Below, in pieces: positions 61,626 to 64,000 of a stretch of 64,000 nt of DNA. This DNA comes from Propionibacteriaceae bacterium. Its GTDB lineage: Bacteria > Actinomycetota > Actinomycetes > Propionibacteriales > Propionibacteriaceae. Position numbers and translations under genes: made by a program. Under the pieces are notes generated by a model. The model worked only from the letters and a program-made list of their open reading frames with translations. It had not been told where the DNA came from and did not search any database. Position 1 is the first letter of the stretch. Every line of letters starts with the position of its first letter. The stretch spans positions 1 to 64,000 of the forward strand of contig JADKFR010000004.1 in the NCBI GenBank assembly GCA_016717345.1, in the 5' to 3' direction.

Positions 61626-62755
61626 TCAGGCCATGGGGTGCCGCAGTTCGGCCAAGACCTTTCCATTCCAGATCTGGGCTTTGACTTCCTCGGGGCGGAC
61701 TGCAACCACCTCGCCGCCGTTGCTGAGGACGTGGACCGCGATCCGCGAGAGCAGGTCGTAGCCGTTCTCTGGGTCGTAGCTGATGGCACCGTCGGAGTCG
61801 TCCAGGAAGCCCTTGGCGTCTGCGGACATGGCGTAGAAGAGCTTCCCGACCGCCCCTGACACCGCAGCCCGGGCGAGCTGGGCGATGTCGGTGACCGCCA
61901 GTCCGGAGGCGAAGTGATTCCCGATCCGGTCGGCCTCCGCACTCAGCGCGGCATTGGTGAACGTCCCGATCCGCGCCCGGATGGCGGCGTCGATCTGGTC
62001 GGGACGCAACTCATCCGGTGCGCCCGGCACGGGCACCTCGACCCACGGCAGCTGTTGCGCCCGGAGCAGGCTGAGCAGGGCTCGGTGGCGAAGACGAACA
62101 GGGGAACGGCGGCTTTCGGATCCAGCCGAACGAGCTCGGTGCGCACGGCCTCGGCCACCACCTGGGCGTAGCGCTCCAGGAGAACCTTGTGCCCCTCGTC
62201 GCCGCCGAGGCGGCGGAAGAGTTGGCGTCCGCGGATGGTGGAACGGTGGGTGGCCTCGGCTACGTCCTCGGCGTGCTCGCCGACCAACTCCAGCTCGGTT
62301 GCCCGGGTCGTCGCCGTGGCCTCCCAGAGGTTCCAGCCGTTGCTCGAAAGGGTCACAGCGAAGGCCCGCTGCGGAAGGGTGACCGTTCGCACAAGCTGGT
62401 TGAGGTCGAAGTAGTCGCCCACATGGACGCGCGGCTCCAGATCGTTGGGCAGCACGTACTCCTCCGCGAAATCGGGGGCGAGGAAGATCACCAGCGAGGC
62501 TGCGAGATTGCTCCAAATCCGATCGTCGGCGGCGACGGCCGTCCACTGGCCGCGCAGCGCCTCCTGGATCGCGGGGCTCCGGCCGGTGTCCCGCAGCTTA
62601 CGGACGGCCTCGTCCACGGCACTCTTGGCGGTGGCGAAGGCAAGGTCACGACCAGCGGGTGTCGGGGCGGTCGGCAGGTAGATCGACAATCCGTTCGGGC
62701 GCGGACGGCCCAGACGGATCAGGTCCTCGGTGCGGGGCAGTTCATAGCGGATCAT
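61626..62755 (-). CDS. baeRF (bacterial release-factor-like) family protein, frameshifted
   Basis: Two frames join to about 376 residues. The N-terminal part (NGLSIYLPTAPTPAGRDL, EAVRKLRDTG) reads from 62755 down to LFVFATE near 62084, then the frame shifts to LLSLLRAQQLPWVEVPVPG and runs on to 61626. The break fits one missing C in the run GAGCCCCTG, seen as GAGCCCTG (62078-62084). The baeRF family is related to eRF1 and may act in ribosome rescue, but its role in bacteria is not established. The C-terminal DPENGYDLLSRI block and the acidic middle resemble baeRF7/8-type proteins. Confidence 0.7.
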
Positions 62756-62797
62756 GCAGACGTCCTTTCCGTGGGAACAGCGTTCGATTCAGGCAAA

Positions 62798-63232
62798 TCA
62801 CCCCTCGGTCGTGCGGCCGCGGTGCAGCAGGCCGGCCAGGATCGGGCCGATCAGGAAGGCCGCGAAGTAGGCCCACACGCCCGACACGGTGAGCATGGCC
62901 AGGGTGCCGTTGACGGCCCCGACGGCGACGGTCCACAGGACTACCACCGCCGCCCAGATCGCCCCTCGGCGAACGCCTTCGGCAGCGCCGCGGATGTTCA
63001 GGAGCCACGCGACAGCGAAGGCGAGCAGCAACACCAACAGCGCGGAGACGGAGAACATGAGGTTGATCTGCGTCAGCCACTCGGGATGGGCGCCTGGGTC
63101 AGCCGGGGCCGACTCGTAGGGGAGTGAAAGACCGACGGCCAAGCCGATCAGATACGAGACGTACAACAGGATCTGGGAACCGAACGCCAGAGCGGCACCG
63201 ATCACCACATCAATGAGAACTCGCTTGACCAT
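62798..63232 (-). CDS. small membrane protein, four predicted helices
   Basis: 144 residues. Four hydrophobic stretches: VVIGAALAFGSQILLYVSYLIG, FSVSALLVLLLAFAVAWLL, AIWAAVVVLWTVAVGAVNG and LTVSGVWAYFAAFLIGPILAGLL. No family was recognised. It is divergent from the ArsR gene that follows, with 145 bp between, and downstream of it comes the baeRF gene on the same strand. A role in ion or metabolite transport is possible only as a guess. Confidence 0.55.
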   Translation of the reverse strand: MVKRVLIDVVIGAALAFGSQILLYVSYLIGLAVGLSLPYESAPADPGAHPEWLTQINLMFSVSALLVLLLAFAVAWLLNIRGAAEGVRRGAIWAAVVVLWTVAVGAVNGTLAMLTVSGVWAYFAAFLIGPILAGLLHRGRTTEG

Positions 63233-63332
63233 GACGGCCTCCGATGAAGATCTCTGGCAGGAATTCTACGCTCCTCTGCGGCCGTCGGGGCGTCCGCGAT
63301 CACCCCAGAACACCAGCCCCAGCTTGCGATAT

Positions 63333-63362
63333 TTGATGTACCGTATGTTCGGAAATCATCAA
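63333..63362. promoter_or_regulatory. candidate ArsR-type operator
   Basis: TTGATG (63333-63338) and CATCAA (63357-63362) are perfect inverted half-sites 18 bp apart, within AT-rich sequence (ATATTTGATGTA) just 15 bp before the ArsR start. The layout suits autoregulation by the ArsR protein. Confidence 0.55.
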
Positions 63363-63377
63363 GTCGAGGAGTCCTCC

Positions 63378-63728
63378 GTGCCCGTCCCGCGTCATGAAGC
63401 GAAGGCGCAGCTCTTCCGGACTCTCGGGCATCCCGTCCGGATCCGGGTGCTTGAACTGCTGTGCGAACGCGAACACGCGGTCCATGAGTTGCTCGCCAGC
63501 CTGGAGGTCGAGCCCAGCACGCTCTCCCAGCAGCTCGCGGTGCTCCGCCAGGCGGGAATCGTGCGGCAGCGCCGGCTCGGTGGCGAGGTCCGCTACTCCC
63601 TGATGATCCCGTCGATCGGCGAACTTCTGGCGGCCGCTCGGACCACCCTGGGCGTGCTGCTGGCCGACCAGGCCCAACTGCAGGCCGACCTGGACGAAGA
63701 GACCGGCGCCGAAAGCGCGGACGAATGA
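63378..63728 (+). CDS. ArsR/SmtB family transcriptional regulator
   Basis: 116 residues from the GTG at 63378, chosen because GAGGAG is 7 nt upstream. The frame stays open to 63213, but that extension lies in the promoter region. Winged helix: LFRTLGHPVRIRVLELLCEREHAVHELLASLEVEPSTLSQQLAVLRQAGIVRQRRLGGEVRYSL. No metal-binding Cys pair (ELCVCDL-type) is visible, so the signal may not be a metal. It overlaps the NuoB/hydrogenase-like gene by ATGA, suggesting it controls that operon. Confidence 0.88.
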   Translation: MPVPRHEAKAQLFRTLGHPVRIRVLELLCEREHAVHELLASLEVEPSTLSQQLAVLRQAGIVRQRRLGGEVRYSLMIPSIGELLAAARTTLGVLLADQAQLQADLDEETGAESADE

Positions 63729-64000
63729 CCACTGCCCGCCTGCTGAAGCTGATCGCCAGGACCGGTCGGGTGGCGGAGCCGCTCGACCGGGGTGACTACG
63801 GGCTGCAGCTACGCGACGGGTTCGTGGCGCCGCGGACGCTGCGGGGCAGCGTCCAGGTGCGGCACGTGGACGCCGGCTCCTGCAACGGGTGCGAGCTTGA
63901 GCTGGGGGCAGCCTTCGGCCCCGTCTACGACGCCGAGCGGATCGGCGCCAGGCTGGTCGCGTCACCGCGGCACGCCGACGTGGTGGCCGTCACCGGCGTG
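63725..64000 (+). CDS. NuoB/hydrogenase small-subunit-like protein, start only
   Basis: The first 92 residues of a gene that runs off the window; coding bases start at the ATG (63725) that overlaps the ArsR stop. It shows HVDAGSCNGCELELGAAFGP, with the CNGC cysteine pair of energy-converting [NiFe] hydrogenase small subunits (HycG/HyfI/EchC type) rather than the CC of NuoB. Such proteins bind the proximal [4Fe4S] cluster of hydrogenase-4 or formate hydrogenlyase-like complexes. The rest of the operon is outside the window. Confidence 0.7.
   Translation, partial: MTTARLLKLIARTGRVAEPLDRGDYGLQLRDGFVAPRTLRGSVQVRHVDAGSCNGCELELGAAFGPVYDAERIGARLVASPRHADVVAVTGV

Noticed and set aside
58705..63728. 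A mobile-element or plasmid insertion, because of the pRiA4b ORF-3 gene.
   Set aside because: No integrase, transposase, flanking repeats, tRNA or clear composition change was seen.

Overview
The window is high-GC DNA, densely packed with genes on both strands, with many ATGA or GTGA overlaps and several genes that look leaderless. Gene content points to an actinobacterium, most likely the Propionibacteriales/Propionibacteriaceae: type VII (ESX) secretion genes, actinobacterial-type LeuA and ArgG, DUF5709, HAIR/CIRCE-type heat-shock operators and L-arabinose genes interleaved with recO. The family-level assignment is inference from gene content only.

Layout. 1-5.5 kb is the end of a type VII secretion locus: the 3' part of an EccC-type ATPase, a WXG100-like long protein, an unknown partner, a small WXG100-type protein and a large membrane/lipase effector. 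5.6-10.4 kb holds zinc-ribbon and membrane proteins of unknown role, a queuosine-precursor transporter, a DUF5709 protein and prolyl aminopeptidase. 10.6-14.4 kb is the conserved phoH-ybeY-CNNM/CBS-era operon. 14.4-17.8 kb holds leuA, with a leucine leader peptide and attenuator, and argG. 17.9-20.1 kb is a DUF2271/PepSY/ApbE redox module. Then come uppS, hsp20 with its operators, an aldo/keto reductase and a SIMPL protein.

23.2-28.7 kb is an L-arabinose region: an FGGY kinase, recO, araD, araA and the C-terminal remnant of a sugar ABC permease. A shared palindrome lies before the kinase and before araD. 28.7-38.3 kb is mostly housekeeping: glyS, pcm-like, dusB, dgt, dnaG, a sigma factor and an oxidoreductase. 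38.3-44.5 kb encodes a 2-oxoacid dehydrogenase complex (fused E1, E3, E2) next to a DeoR regulator. 44.6-50.9 kb has a methyltransferase, an alcohol dehydrogenase, a PQQ-propeller lipoprotein, a secreted nuclease and a Trk/Ktr potassium system. 51-58.5 kb is a sugar or polyol catabolic operon under a LacI repressor: a MocA dehydrogenase, a TIM-barrel isomerase, RbsA/C/B-like transport genes and a GntR regulator. 58.7-64 kb has a pRiA4b ORF-3 protein, a ClC channel, a baeRF protein, and an ArsR regulator overlapping the start of a hydrogenase-type NuoB-like gene.

Overall caution: eccC, ybeY, argG, the rbsB-like gene and the baeRF gene each carry frame breaks, and four of the five look like single-base indels. 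Several are conserved or needed genes, so consensus errors are the simplest explanation. The truncated araH-like permease is a different kind of lesion and looks like a real deletion or an assembly join. No rRNA, tRNA, CRISPR array, transposase or integrase was seen.
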